NCBI RefSeq assembly: GCF_036421915.1
Contig: NZ_JAZGOM010000007.1
Origin: Georgenia_A wangjunii
Lineage (GTDB): Bacteria > Actinomycetota > Actinomycetes > Actinomycetales > Actinomycetaceae
Direction: 5' to 3' (one strand)
DNA length: 64,000 nt
The notes beneath the pieces are model-generated. The model was not told where the DNA came from. It searched no databases and saw nothing but the letters and a program-made list of their open reading frames with translations. A program made the translations under genes and the position numbers. Below, piece by piece: positions 27,702 through 36,211 of the stretch (position 1 is the first letter of the stretch; each line of letters starts with the position of its first letter).

Positions 27702-29135
27702 ATGACGCTCGTCGCGGGCGTGGACTCGTCCACGCAGTCGTGCAAGGTCGTGATCCGCGACGCCGAGACGGGCGCGCTCGTCCGCTCCGGGCGGGCGTCC
27801 CATCCCGACGGCACCGAGGTGCACCCGGACCGTTGGTGGGACGCCCTCCAGGAGGCGGTCGCGGAGGCCGGCGGTCTCGACGACGTCGCGGCCGTGGCCG
27901 TCGGCGGCCAGCAGCACGGCATGGTCGTGCTCGACGCCGACGGTGCTGTCGTCCGCGACGCCCTCCTGTGGAACGACACCCGCTCCGCGGCCGCCGCCGC
28001 CGATCTCGTCCGCGAGCTCGGCGACGGCGACGCGGAGGCGGGCGCCCGGGCGTGGGCCGAGGCGGTGGGCTCCGTGCCCGTCGCCTCGCTCACCGTCACC
28101 AAGCTGCGCTGGCTCCGCGACGCGGAGCCCGCCAACGCCGAGCGGGTCGCGGCCGTCGCCCTCCCGCACGACTGGCTCACGTGGCGCCTCGCCGGGTACG
28201 GCCCCGGCTCGGGCGCCGAGGGGCTCGCCGCCCTGACGACCGACCGGTCGGACGCCTCCGGCACCGGCTACTGGTCGCCCATCACGGGGGAGTACCGGCT
28301 CGACCTCCTCGAGCTCGGCCTCGGACGTCAGGTCGCGGTCCCGCGCGTCGTCGGCCCCGGCGAGGTCGCCCTGCGCGGGGAGGGCTTCGTCCTCGGCCCC
28401 GGCGCCGGTGACAACGCCGCCGCCGCCATCGGCCTCGGCATGCGCACGGGCGACGTCGCGGTCTCGATCGGGACCTCCGGTGTCGTCTCGGCGATCTCGT
28501 CCACCCCGACGACGGACGGCACCGGTCTCGTCACCGGCTTCGCCGACGCCACGGGCGCCTTCCTCCCGCTCGCCGCGACGCTCAACGCCTCGCGCGTGCT
28601 CGGGGCGGCCGCCCACCTCCTCGGGGTCGACCACGAGGGGCTCAGCGCGCTCGCGCTGTCCGCGCCCGCCGGGGCCGACGGCCTTGTCCTCGTCCCCTAC
28701 CTCGAGGGTGAGCGCACCCCCAACCGCCCCGACGCCACCGGCGCGCTCCATGGCATGCGCCTGGGCAACCTCACCCCGGCGCACCTGGCGCGGGCCGCCG
28801 TCGAGGGCATGCTGTGCGGGCTCGCGGACGGTCTCGACGCGCTGCGGGCGCAGGGCGTCCCGGTCGAGCGGCTCGTCCTCATCGGCGGCGGAGCACGCTC
28901 GGAGGCGGTCCGCCGGATCGCCCCCGCGGTGCTCGGGCTCGACGTCACGGTCCCGTCCCCGGGCGAGTACGTGGCCGACGGCGCCGCCCGCCAGGCCGCG
29001 TGGGTGCTCTCCGGGGCCGATGTGCCGCCGGCGTGGACCTCGTCCGCCGATGCCGAGACCTACTCGGCAAAGCCGGTGCCGGCCGTGCGGGAGCAGTACG
29101 CCGCGGTGCGCGAGCTGACCGCCACCCGGCGGTGA
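27702..29135 (+). CDS. xylB: Xylulokinase
   Basis: 477 aa. An FGGY-family kinase that phosphorylates D-xylulose to xylulose-5-phosphate. The N-terminal ATPase fold starts VAGVDSSTQSCKVVIRD. AVAVGGQQHGMVVLD and LLWNDTRS are the xylulokinase substrate-site motifs, and the second half has GAGDNAAAAIGLGM and LIGGGARSEAVRRI. GGAGGAGGAAG precedes ATG 27702. The stop overlaps the GTG start of the downstream transporter (GTGA at 29132-29135), so the transporter is translated with it. Confidence 0.95.
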   Translation: MTLVAGVDSSTQSCKVVIRDAETGALVRSGRASHPDGTEVHPDRWWDALQEAVAEAGGLDDVAAVAVGGQQHGMVVLDADGAVVRDALLWNDTRSAAAAADLVRELGDGDAEAGARAWAEAVGSVPVASLTVTKLRWLRDAEPANAERVAAVALPHDWLTWRLAGYGPGSGAEGLAALTTDRSDASGTGYWSPITGEYRLDLLELGLGRQVAVPRVVGPGEVALRGEGFVLGPGAGDNAAAAIGLGMRTGDVAVSIGTSGVVSAISSTPTTDGTGLVTGFADATGAFLPLAATLNASRVLGAAAHLLGVDHEGLSALALSAPAGADGLVLVPYLEGERTPNRPDATGALHGMRLGNLTPAHLARAAVEGMLCGLADGLDALRAQGVPVERLVLIGGGARSEAVRRIAPAVLGLDVTVPSPGEYVADGAARQAAWVLSGADVPPAWTSSADAETYSAKPVPAVREQYAAVRELTATRR

Positions 29136-30421
29136 CCGCGCCCCGTCCTCCCCGGGCGGGGCATCCTCCCCGGGCGGGCGCGGCCGCCGGCCGGCACCGC
29201 GGCCTCATCGTGCTCCTCGGGGCGCTCGCGTTTTTGCCGGCAGCCGCGACGGACATGTACCTGCCGTCGCTGCCGCAGGTGGCGACGGACCTCGCGACGA
29301 CGTCGGCAGCGGTGCAGCTGACGATCACGTCCGTCATGATCGGCGCCGCGCTGAGCCAGCTCGTCCTCGGGCCCCTGTCGGACCGCGTGGGACGCCGCCG
29401 GCCCGCGATGGCCGGGCTGGCTGCGTTCGCCGTCGTCGCGGTCCTGTGCGTCTTCGCCGGGACCATCAGCCAGCTCGTCGCGCTGCGGGTGCTCCAGGGC
29501 GTCGTCGGTGCGGCCGCGTCGGTGACCGCCATGGCCGTCATCGGCGACCGCTACCGGGGCGCGGAGGCGGCGCGGCTCCTCTCCCGGCTGTGGATCGCCA
29601 TCGCCGTCGCCCCGATCCTCGCCCCGCTCGCCGGGACGGTCATCGCCGACGCGTGGGGCTGGCGCGCCGTGTTCGGGGTGCTCGCCGTCATGGGAGCCGC
29701 GCTCCTGCTCTGGCTCGCCCGCTCCCTGCCGGAGACGCTGCCCGCGGAGCGGCGGGCCACGGGGAGCCTGGGGTCCTCGCTGCGCGGGTACGGCGACCTG
29801 CTCCGCGACCGGGACTTCCTCGCTCTCGCGCTCCTGCCGGGACTCCAGCTCGCGGTCCTCATGAGCTACGTGACGGGATCGCCGTTCGTCCTCCAGGAGG
29901 AGTACGGGCTGAGCCCCCAGGAGTTCGCGCTCGTCTTCGGCCTCGGCGCGACGTCGATGATCGTCGGCTCGCAGGTCAACGCCTCGCTCGTGCGGCGGGT
30001 CGGGCCGGTCCGGCTCCTGCGGGCGGGGCTGCCGGTGGTCGCGGCATGCACCGCCGCCCTCGTCGTCGTCTCGGCCACGCACGCCGGGGGAGTGGTGGGC
30101 CTGCTCGTCCCGCTGTGGCTCGCCGTCGCCGTCCTCTCGACGGTCATCGCCAACGCGTCCGCCGTCGCCATCTCGCGCCACTCCTCCCGGGCGGGCACCG
30201 CCTCCGCGGTCATCGGCTCGATCCAGGGCGCGCTCGGCGGGGCGGTCGCCCCGCTCGTCGGCGTCCTCGGCGGCACCGGCGTGGCGATGACGAGCGTCAT
30301 GCTCGGCGCCGCGCTCGTCAGCGTCGCCGTCCTCGCGCTCGGCACGCGCGCGTACCGCGCCGGCGGGGCGGCGGCGCTCACCCCGGACGAGGCTCCCGCG
30401 CAGCCGGCCCGACGCGCCTAG
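29132..30421 (+). CDS. Bcr/CflA-type MFS transporter
   Basis: 429 aa with about 12 hydrophobic helices. The segment FLPAAATDMYLPSLPQVATDL, then LVLGPLSDRVGRRRP and the helix-5 WGWRAVFGVLAV region, are typical of Bcr/CflA drug:H+ antiporters (DHA1). The GTG start is coupled to xylB. Being in a xylose operon, it may export a sugar or toxic by-product instead of a drug; this is inference. Its TAG stop shares the palindrome CTAG (30418-30421) with the convergent GH10 gene, so the two coding regions overlap by 4 nt and no terminator separates them. Confidence 0.88.
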   Translation: MTAPRPPRAGHPPRAGAAAGRHRGLIVLLGALAFLPAAATDMYLPSLPQVATDLATTSAAVQLTITSVMIGAALSQLVLGPLSDRVGRRRPAMAGLAAFAVVAVLCVFAGTISQLVALRVLQGVVGAAASVTAMAVIGDRYRGAEAARLLSRLWIAIAVAPILAPLAGTVIADAWGWRAVFGVLAVMGAALLLWLARSLPETLPAERRATGSLGSSLRGYGDLLRDRDFLALALLPGLQLAVLMSYVTGSPFVLQEEYGLSPQEFALVFGLGATSMIVGSQVNASLVRRVGPVRLLRAGLPVVAACTAALVVVSATHAGGVVGLLVPLWLAVAVLSTVIANASAVAISRHSSRAGTASAVIGSIQGALGGAVAPLVGVLGGTGVAMTSVMLGAALVSVAVLALGTRAYRAGGAAALTPDEAPAQPARRA

Positions 30422-31713
30422 GCCGGGAGCGTCACCTCGGCGTCGACGTCGCCCGGGGTGTCGAGGGCGAACGTCGCCCGCGTGCCGCCCGCGGTCAGCG
30501 CGTAGTCCCCGAGGAAGCCGCTCACGCGGACACGGCCCTCGGCGTCGGTGCGCAGCGTCGTCGGCGCCAGCCACCACTCTCCCTTGACGAGACCGCGCAG
30601 CGCGTCGTACGAGGGCTTGGGCGTGCCGTCCGCGCGGACGAGCCCGACGGGGGCGCCCAGCCATGCGCCGTCGTCCGTCAGGCCCCAGTACGTGATCGCC
30701 TCGACCGAGGGGTGGGAGACGAGCGTGCGGTAGTGCCGCACCATCTGCTCCGCCTGGCGGGCCTCGCCGTCGGGGGTCGAGGGCCAGCTCGGCACCTGGT
30801 AGTCGTTGAGGTCGACGATCTCCGGGGGCATGAGGTCCCCGGACAGAAGCGTGCTCTCGGTGAGGTGGAGCGGCAGGCCGAAGCGGGAGAACCGCTCGAG
30901 GATCTCGAGGGTCTTCTCCTCGCCCCAGTAGCCCTGGTGCATGTGGCTCTGCAGGCCGAGCGCGTCCACCTCGATCCCGGCCTCGAGGACGCCCTCGATG
31001 AGGCACTCGTACGCGGGGGAGAGGTTGAAGTCGTTGAGGAGCAGGGTCGCCGACGGGTTCGCCGCCCGCGCCTCCTCGAACGCGAGACGGATCGTCGCGA
31101 TGCGCCCGCGCTCCCAGCACAGGCGCGTGATGCCGTTGCGGCGCTCCTCGTTGCTGAACACGGGCATGATGACGACCTCGTTGATGGCGTCCCACGTGTC
31201 GACGACGCCCGCGAAGCCGGCGACCTCGCGGCGGATGCGCCCGCGCAGCGCCTCCTCGACGTCGTCCGTGGGGAGGTCGACGAGCCAGTCGGGAGCGAGC
31301 GTGTGCCACGCGAGCGGGTGGCCCTTGACCGCGGCGCCCTGCTCGACGAACCACTCCGCGGCGCGGCGCAGCCGGGCGGTGTCCGGCGTGCCGCGCTCGG
31401 GCTCGAAGCCCGCCCAGTAGAACGGCAGGGTGGCCGTGTTGAACACGTCGAGCCACAGGCGCGCGAGCTCGGCGCCGTGGGCGGGTGCCGCCCCGCCGAA
31501 GGGGCTGTCCGGGTCCGCCTCAGTCTCACCGTTCGCGTAGCCGATGAAGTCGAAGCCGATGTTCCCGAAGGCGAACCGGTGCCGGGTCTGCTCGACGCGC
31601 ACCTCGGCGTCGGCGAGCGGGGTGCCGTCGGCCCGGCGGACGGTGAGGGTCGCCGCGGCGGAGCGGTGGCGCAGCGACGGGTCAGGCGCGGGGGGTGTGC
31701 GGAACGGGGACAT
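30418..31713 (-). CDS. Unexported GH10 endo-1,4-beta-xylanase
   Basis: 431 aa. A short beta-rich N-terminal segment precedes a GH10 barrel: GHPLAWHT, acid/base E179 in DAINEV, LNDFN, LGLQSHMH and nucleophile E286 in HLTES. No signal peptide or wall anchor is visible, so it should act in the cytoplasm on imported xylo-oligosaccharides. A C-terminal beta-sandwich-like tail (about 365-431) follows the barrel. It is divergent or convergent to its neighbours and has no operator of the palindrome type upstream. Start ATG 31713. Confidence 0.92.
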   Translation of the reverse strand: MSPFRTPPAPDPSLRHRSAAATLTVRRADGTPLADAEVRVEQTRHRFAFGNIGFDFIGYANGETEADPDSPFGGAAPAHGAELARLWLDVFNTATLPFYWAGFEPERGTPDTARLRRAAEWFVEQGAAVKGHPLAWHTLAPDWLVDLPTDDVEEALRGRIRREVAGFAGVVDTWDAINEVVIMPVFSNEERRNGITRLCWERGRIATIRLAFEEARAANPSATLLLNDFNLSPAYECLIEGVLEAGIEVDALGLQSHMHQGYWGEEKTLEILERFSRFGLPLHLTESTLLSGDLMPPEIVDLNDYQVPSWPSTPDGEARQAEQMVRHYRTLVSHPSVEAITYWGLTDDGAWLGAPVGLVRADGTPKPSYDALRGLVKGEWWLAPTTLRTDAEGRVRVSGFLGDYALTAGGTRATFALDTPGDVDAEVTLPA

Positions 31714-31806
31714 GGGTCCTCCTCGTCGAGGAACGGGGCGCGGGCCGGGAGCGGACCCGGTTAGGGCGCCTGGGCGTGGGTCGGTCTGGGTGGGTCGGGA
31801 GGACGC

Positions 31807-32826
31807 TCAGCCCCGGCGCGCCGGCGGCGCCGTCGTGCCGCGCTCGACGAGCTCGGTGGGCAGCTGGACATGGGTGCTGCGCTCGGCCGTGCCGTCCATG
31901 AGGTGGATGAGCAGGTCGATCGCCTCGGCGCCCATCCGTTGGATGGGCTGGCTGATCGTCGTCAGCGGGGGAGTCGTCAGCGCGGACTCGGGGACGTTGT
32001 CGAACCCGACGACGGAGAGGTCCCCCGGCACGTCGAGGCCCAGCTCGCGGGCGACGTCCATCGTCGCGATGGCCGAGAGGTCGTTCGCCGCGAAGATCGC
32101 CGTCGGGCGCTCCGCGAGGGACAGGAGCTCGCGTGCCGGCTCCCGCGCGCTCTCGCGCCGGTACCCACCGACGCGCACGAGCTCGGGGTCGAAGGCGACG
32201 CCGGCGGCCGCGAGCGCGGTGCGGTAACCCTCCTCGCGCAGACGGGAGGACTCGAGGTCGTCGCGCCCGCCGAGGAAACCGATCCGCCGGTGGCCGAGGG
32301 CCAGGAGGTGCACCGTGGCCGTGACGGCGCCGGTGACGTTGTCGGAGTCGACGGTCGGCATCCCCGCCGGGCCGGCGTGAGGGTCGATCGCGACGACGGG
32401 GACGGCCCCACCGGTGTCGACGACCGTGGGGGTGACGAGGATGGCGCCGTCGATGAGGGTGCCGCCGAGACGGGAGAGGTAGCGCCGCTCCCAGCCCGCC
32501 GGCTTGCCGGCTCGCCCGCCGCCGGAGTAGGCAAGGAGCTCGTAGCCCGTCCCCCCGATCGCGCTGGAGACGCCCTTGAGGATCTCCGTGCTGAACGGCT
32601 CGAACTCCGCCACGAGGATGCCGATGACGTTCGTCCGGTGGCTGCGCAGGCTGCGGGCGACGAGACTCGACTCGTAGCCGAGGTCCTCGATGACGCGCCG
32701 CACCCGCTCGGAGGTGGCCATCGCCACCCCGTACCGGCCGTTGATGACCTTGGAGACGGTCGCGACGGACACACCTGCGGTCCGGGCCACGTCGTGGATG
32801 GTCACGCGCTCAAGCTGCTCCTTCAC
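31807..32826 (-). CDS. LacI-family repressor of the xylan locus
   Basis: 339 aa. The helix-turn-helix VTIHDVARTAGVSVATVSKV and hinge YESSLVARSLRSHRT are typical, with a periplasmic-binding-like effector domain (VVAIDP, RRIGFLGG, PTAIFAANDLSAIA, LSVVGFDNVPES). Position and operator pattern suggest it senses a xylo-oligosaccharide and represses the importer operon and the surface xylanase, like BxlR of Streptomyces. The start is GTG 32826. A -10-like TATGGT 6 nt upstream suggests a leaderless message, with the palindromic operator just above it, so autoregulation is plausible. Confidence 0.93.
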   Translation of the reverse strand: MKEQLERVTIHDVARTAGVSVATVSKVINGRYGVAMATSERVRRVIEDLGYESSLVARSLRSHRTNVIGILVAEFEPFSTEILKGVSSAIGGTGYELLAYSGGGRAGKPAGWERRYLSRLGGTLIDGAILVTPTVVDTGGAVPVVAIDPHAGPAGMPTVDSDNVTGAVTATVHLLALGHRRIGFLGGRDDLESSRLREEGYRTALAAAGVAFDPELVRVGGYRRESAREPARELLSLAERPTAIFAANDLSAIATMDVARELGLDVPGDLSVVGFDNVPESALTTPPLTTISQPIQRMGAEAIDLLIHLMDGTAERSTHVQLPTELVERGTTAPPARRG

Positions 32827-32832
32827 AGCGCG

Positions 32833-32838
32833 ACCATA
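32833..32838 (-). promoter_or_regulatory. -10 box of the lacI-type gene
   Basis: TATGGT (32838-32833, minus) lies 6 nt before GTG 32826, leaderless-type spacing. The -35 is weak; the operator is 22 nt further upstream. Confidence 0.45.
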
Positions 32839-32859
32839 CCGTGCTGCCTGCCGTAACGA

Positions 32860-32879
32860 AACCGTTATCGATAACGATT
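32860..32879. promoter_or_regulatory. LacI-type operator 2 (regulator/importer intergenic)
   Basis: AACCGTTATCGATAACGATT differs by one base from the perfect palindrome at 26261-26280 and keeps the 14-bp core CGTTATCGATAACG. Its last two bases are the first two of the importer -35 box. Confidence 0.85.
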
Positions 32880-32907
32880 GACACCCCGGAAGCGGCCGTG
32901 CGATGCT
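32878..32907 (+). promoter_or_regulatory. Promoter of the xylo-oligosaccharide importer operon
   Basis: A consensus TTGACA (32878-32883) and a weaker GATGCT (32902-32907) with an 18-nt spacer. A repressor bound at 32860-32879 would cover the -35. Confidence 0.65.
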
Positions 32908-32948
32908 CGCCGCGTTCTTGCAGTCAACGACGACGAAGGAAGCTCACT

Positions 32949-34268
32949 ATGGCGAGCAGGCGTTTCCTGTCCACCGTGGCCCTCGGGGCCAGTGCGGCCG
33001 TGATGCTGGCAGCGTGCGGGGGCGGTGACAGCGACACCGACGGTGCCGGCGGATCGACCGCCACCGGCGGCGGGGGCGGCGGCGACGTCACCCTCACGTG
33101 GTGGCACAACTCCAACTCCGACCCCGGCAAGGCGTACTACGAGGAGGTCGCGGCCGACTTCGAGGCCGCGAACGAGGGCGTGACCATCGAGATCAGTGCG
33201 CTCGCGCACGAGGACATGCTCACGCGGCTCGACGCGGCGTTCCAGACCGGCGACGCGCCGGACGTGTACATGGAGCGTGGCGGCGGCGAGCTCGCCTCCC
33301 ACGTCGAGGCGGGCCTGACGATGGACCTCAGCGAGGTCGCGGCCGAGGAGATCGAGATGATCGGCCCCTCGGTCGCGGGCTGGCAGTACGAGGACAAGAC
33401 CTACGCCCTGCCGTTCTCCGTGGGCGTCGTCGGGTTCTGGTACAACACGGCGATGTTCGAGGAGGCCGGCATCACGGAGGCCCCCGAGACGATGGACGAC
33501 CTCTACGCGGCGATCGACGCGCTCAAGGACTCCGGCGTCGAGCCGATCTCCGTGGGCGCGGGCGACAAGTGGCCCGCAGCCCACTACTGGTACTACTTCG
33601 CGGTCCGCGAGTGCAGCGAGGAGACGCTCGTCGCTGCCGGGGAGAGCATGGACTTCTCGGACGAGTGCTTCATCCGCGCCGGTGAGGACCTCGAGGAGCT
33701 CGTCGCGGCCGAGCCGTTCAACTCCGGCTTCCTCGGCACCCCGGCCCAGACGGGCGCGACGAGCGCCTCCGGCCTCCTCGCCACCGGCAGGGTCGCCATG
33801 GAGCTCGCCGGCCACTGGGAGCCCGGCGTCATGCAGGGCCTGACCGAGGACAACGAGGGTCTCGGCGAGAACACGGGCTGGTTCCCGTTCCCGACGGTCG
33901 AGGGCGGCGAGGGCGACCCCGCGGCGCCGCTCGGCGGTGGTGACGCCTGGGCCTGCTCGGCGGACGCCCCGCCCGAGTGCGTCGACTTCATCCGGCACAT
34001 GCTCAGCGACGAGGTCCAGACCGGCTTCGCCGAGCTCGACATGGGTGTACCGACCAACCCCAACGCGACCGGGTCGATCACCAACCCGGCGCTCGCCGAC
34101 CTCGTGACGGTCCGTGACGAGGCCCCCTACGTCCAGCTCTACCTGGACACGCTGTTCGGGGAGAACGTCGGTGGCGCGATGAACGACGCGATCGCCCTCA
34201 TGTTCGCGGGCCAGGCCACGCCGCAGGACATCGTGGACGCCTCGCAGGCCGCAGCAGACAACGCGTGA
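32949..34268 (+). CDS. Sugar ABC transporter substrate-binding lipoprotein
   Basis: 439 aa. A lipoprotein signal ends in LAACGGG, with acylation expected at C23, followed by a Gly/Thr/Asp-rich spacer. The mature part is a family 1 extracellular solute-binding protein (VTLTWWHNSN, GDAPDVYMERGGGEL, YALPFSVGVVGFWYNTAMFEEAG). It should capture xylo-oligosaccharides or xylobiose, like BxlE, because the downstream operon ends in a GH3 glycosidase. GAAGGAAG precedes ATG 32949. The stop overlaps the first permease (GTGA). Confidence 0.93.
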   Translation: MASRRFLSTVALGASAAVMLAACGGGDSDTDGAGGSTATGGGGGGDVTLTWWHNSNSDPGKAYYEEVAADFEAANEGVTIEISALAHEDMLTRLDAAFQTGDAPDVYMERGGGELASHVEAGLTMDLSEVAAEEIEMIGPSVAGWQYEDKTYALPFSVGVVGFWYNTAMFEEAGITEAPETMDDLYAAIDALKDSGVEPISVGAGDKWPAAHYWYYFAVRECSEETLVAAGESMDFSDECFIRAGEDLEELVAAEPFNSGFLGTPAQTGATSASGLLATGRVAMELAGHWEPGVMQGLTEDNEGLGENTGWFPFPTVEGGEGDPAAPLGGGDAWACSADAPPECVDFIRHMLSDEVQTGFAELDMGVPTNPNATGSITNPALADLVTVRDEAPYVQLYLDTLFGENVGGAMNDAIALMFAGQATPQDIVDASQAAADNA

Positions 34269-35278
34269 GTGACGTGGCAGAGAACGTGACCGCCCCCCGG
34301 GCGGATGCGGCCACTGCCACCACACCCCACGGTTCGCGTGCCGCGGGAGGTCGGCGTGGCTCCGGTCCGCTCTCCATGTCCGGGCGCAAGCGGCTCGAGA
34401 TCGCGTTCTTCGTGGGCCCTGCGCTCGCCCTGTTCGCCGTCTTCGTCGTCGTCCCGGTGGTCCAGGCGGTGCGCTACTCGACGTTCCGCTGGAACGGCTT
34501 GGGCCCGCTCGACGACTTCATCGGGTTCCAGAACTACGCGAGCGCCCTGCGCGACAACGTCTTCACCGACGCCGTCATGCACAACCTCACGATCGTCGTC
34601 CTGTCGATCCTCATCCAGCTCCCGCTCGGCCTGGCCATCGCGCTCCTGCTCAACCGGGAGATGTGGGGCCGGACGATCATGCGGGTCGTCATCTTCGTGC
34701 CGTACGTCCTGGCCGAGGTCGTCGCCGGCGTCATCTGGCTCATGTTGCTCCAGCCGGGCGGGCTCGTGGACGCCCTCTTCGACTCCCTCGGGCTCGGCGG
34801 GCTCAGCCAGCTGTGGCTCGGCGACCCGGACGTCGCGCTCTACACCGTCATGGTCGTCCTCACGTGGAAGTACCTCGGGCTGGCGATCATCCTCTTCCTC
34901 GCCGGCCTCCAGGGCGTCCCGACGGACCTGTACGAGGCCGCCCAGCTCGACGGCGCGTCGTGGTGGCAGGTGCAGCGCCGGATCACGATCCCGCTGCTCG
35001 GCCCGACGATCCGCACGTGGGGCTTCCTGTCGATGATCGGGTCGCTCCAGCTCTTCGACATGGTCTGGATCCTCACGAAGGGCGGACCCGCCAACTCGAC
35101 GATGACGATGGCGACGTACCTCATCAACCAGGGCACGGACCGCAGCCTGTACGGCTACGCGTCCGCGGTGGCGGTGCTCCTCTTCGGGATCTCGCTCGTC
35201 ATCGCGGCCTTCTACCAGTTCTTCGTCCTGCGCCGGGACAACCCCGACGCCCCCGCCCCGCGGAAGGTGAAGCGATGA
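34265..35278 (+). CDS. Sugar ABC transporter permease (MalF-like)
   Basis: 337 aa with six predicted helices after a hydrophilic N-terminus. The EAA loop reads YEAAQLDGASWWQVQRRITIP, which contacts the ATPase. GTG 34265 overlaps the stop of the binding protein, and the stop overlaps the next permease. It forms the membrane channel with the following gene. No ATPase gene is present in the operon or the window, so a shared MsiK-type ATPase is expected, as in Streptomyces bxl and related systems. Confidence 0.93.
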   Translation: MSDVAENVTAPRADAATATTPHGSRAAGGRRGSGPLSMSGRKRLEIAFFVGPALALFAVFVVVPVVQAVRYSTFRWNGLGPLDDFIGFQNYASALRDNVFTDAVMHNLTIVVLSILIQLPLGLAIALLLNREMWGRTIMRVVIFVPYVLAEVVAGVIWLMLLQPGGLVDALFDSLGLGGLSQLWLGDPDVALYTVMVVLTWKYLGLAIILFLAGLQGVPTDLYEAAQLDGASWWQVQRRITIPLLGPTIRTWGFLSMIGSLQLFDMVWILTKGGPANSTMTMATYLINQGTDRSLYGYASAVAVLLFGISLVIAAFYQFFVLRRDNPDAPAPRKVKR

Positions 35279-36174
35279 GCGCCCCCGTCACCACCCCGGC
35301 GCCAGGCCGCCCGGCGGTCCTCGGTACGACGCCCCGCCGGCGCCGCAGCAGCAACGCGTTCCGCGGCGGCAACCCGCTCGTGTACGCCGCGGCGTTCGTC
35401 GTCCTCGCCGCGACCCTGGGCCCCGTCATCTACGCGATCCTCGGCGGCTTCCGGTCCACCCCGCAGCTCGCCGCGGACCCGGTGGGCCTGCCCGACCCGT
35501 GGGTGCTGACGAACTACACGAACGTCCTCACGTCGGGAGCGTTCTGGCGCTTCGCCCTCAACTCCACCATCGTCGCCCTCGTGACGACGGCCATGGTCGT
35601 CGTCTTCGGCGTCATGGCCGCCTACCCGCTCGCGCGCTACCGGTTCCGGGGACGCGAGGCGCTCAACCTCATGTTCACCCTCGGGCTGCTGTTCCCGCTG
35701 ACGGTGGCGATCATCCCGCTCTTCCTCATGCTGCGGGACATGGGCCTGACGAACACGTTCTGGGGGGTGGCGCTGCCGCAGGCGGCGTTCGCCCTGCCGA
35801 TGACGATCGTCATCCTGCGCCCGTTCCTCATGGCGCTGCCCAAGGAGCTCGAGGAGGCGGCCATGCTCGACGGCACCTCCCGCATCGGCTTCTTCTGGCG
35901 GATACTCATCCCGCTGTCCGGGCCCGCGATGGTGACCGTCGGGGTCCTCGCGTTCGTCGCGTCGTGGAACGCCTACCTCCTGCCCCTGCTCATCCTCAAC
36001 GACCCGGCCGCGCAGACCCTGCCGCTCGGGGTGGCGAGCTTCTCCAGCCAGTACGCCCAGGACACCGCGGGCGTGCTCGCCTTCACGTCGCTGGCGATGA
36101 TCCCCGCGCTCGTCTTCTTCCTCGCGATGGAGAAGCGCATCGTCAACGGGCTCCAGGGCGCCGTCAAGGGCTGA
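35275..36174 (+). CDS. Sugar ABC transporter permease (MalG-like)
   Basis: 299 aa with about six helices. The EAA loop is EEAAMLDGTSRIGFFWRILI, and the C-terminus reads MEKRIVNGLQGAVKG, the usual MalG-type end. ATG 35275 overlaps the preceding stop (ATGA). It partners the permease at 34265. The GH3 gene starts 38 nt downstream after a GAAGGAAG ribosome site. Confidence 0.93.
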   Translation: MSAPVTTPAPGRPAVLGTTPRRRRSSNAFRGGNPLVYAAAFVVLAATLGPVIYAILGGFRSTPQLAADPVGLPDPWVLTNYTNVLTSGAFWRFALNSTIVALVTTAMVVVFGVMAAYPLARYRFRGREALNLMFTLGLLFPLTVAIIPLFLMLRDMGLTNTFWGVALPQAAFALPMTIVILRPFLMALPKELEEAAMLDGTSRIGFFWRILIPLSGPAMVTVGVLAFVASWNAYLLPLLILNDPAAQTLPLGVASFSSQYAQDTAGVLAFTSLAMIPALVFFLAMEKRIVNGLQGAVKG

Positions 36175-36211
36175 TCTCGGCCCCGATCACACAGAGAACG
36201 AAGGAAGAACC

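Noticed and set aside
32949..36174. A complete ABC importer including its ATPase
   Set aside because: A binding protein and two permeases are present, but no ATP-binding subunit gene occurs in the operon or the window.
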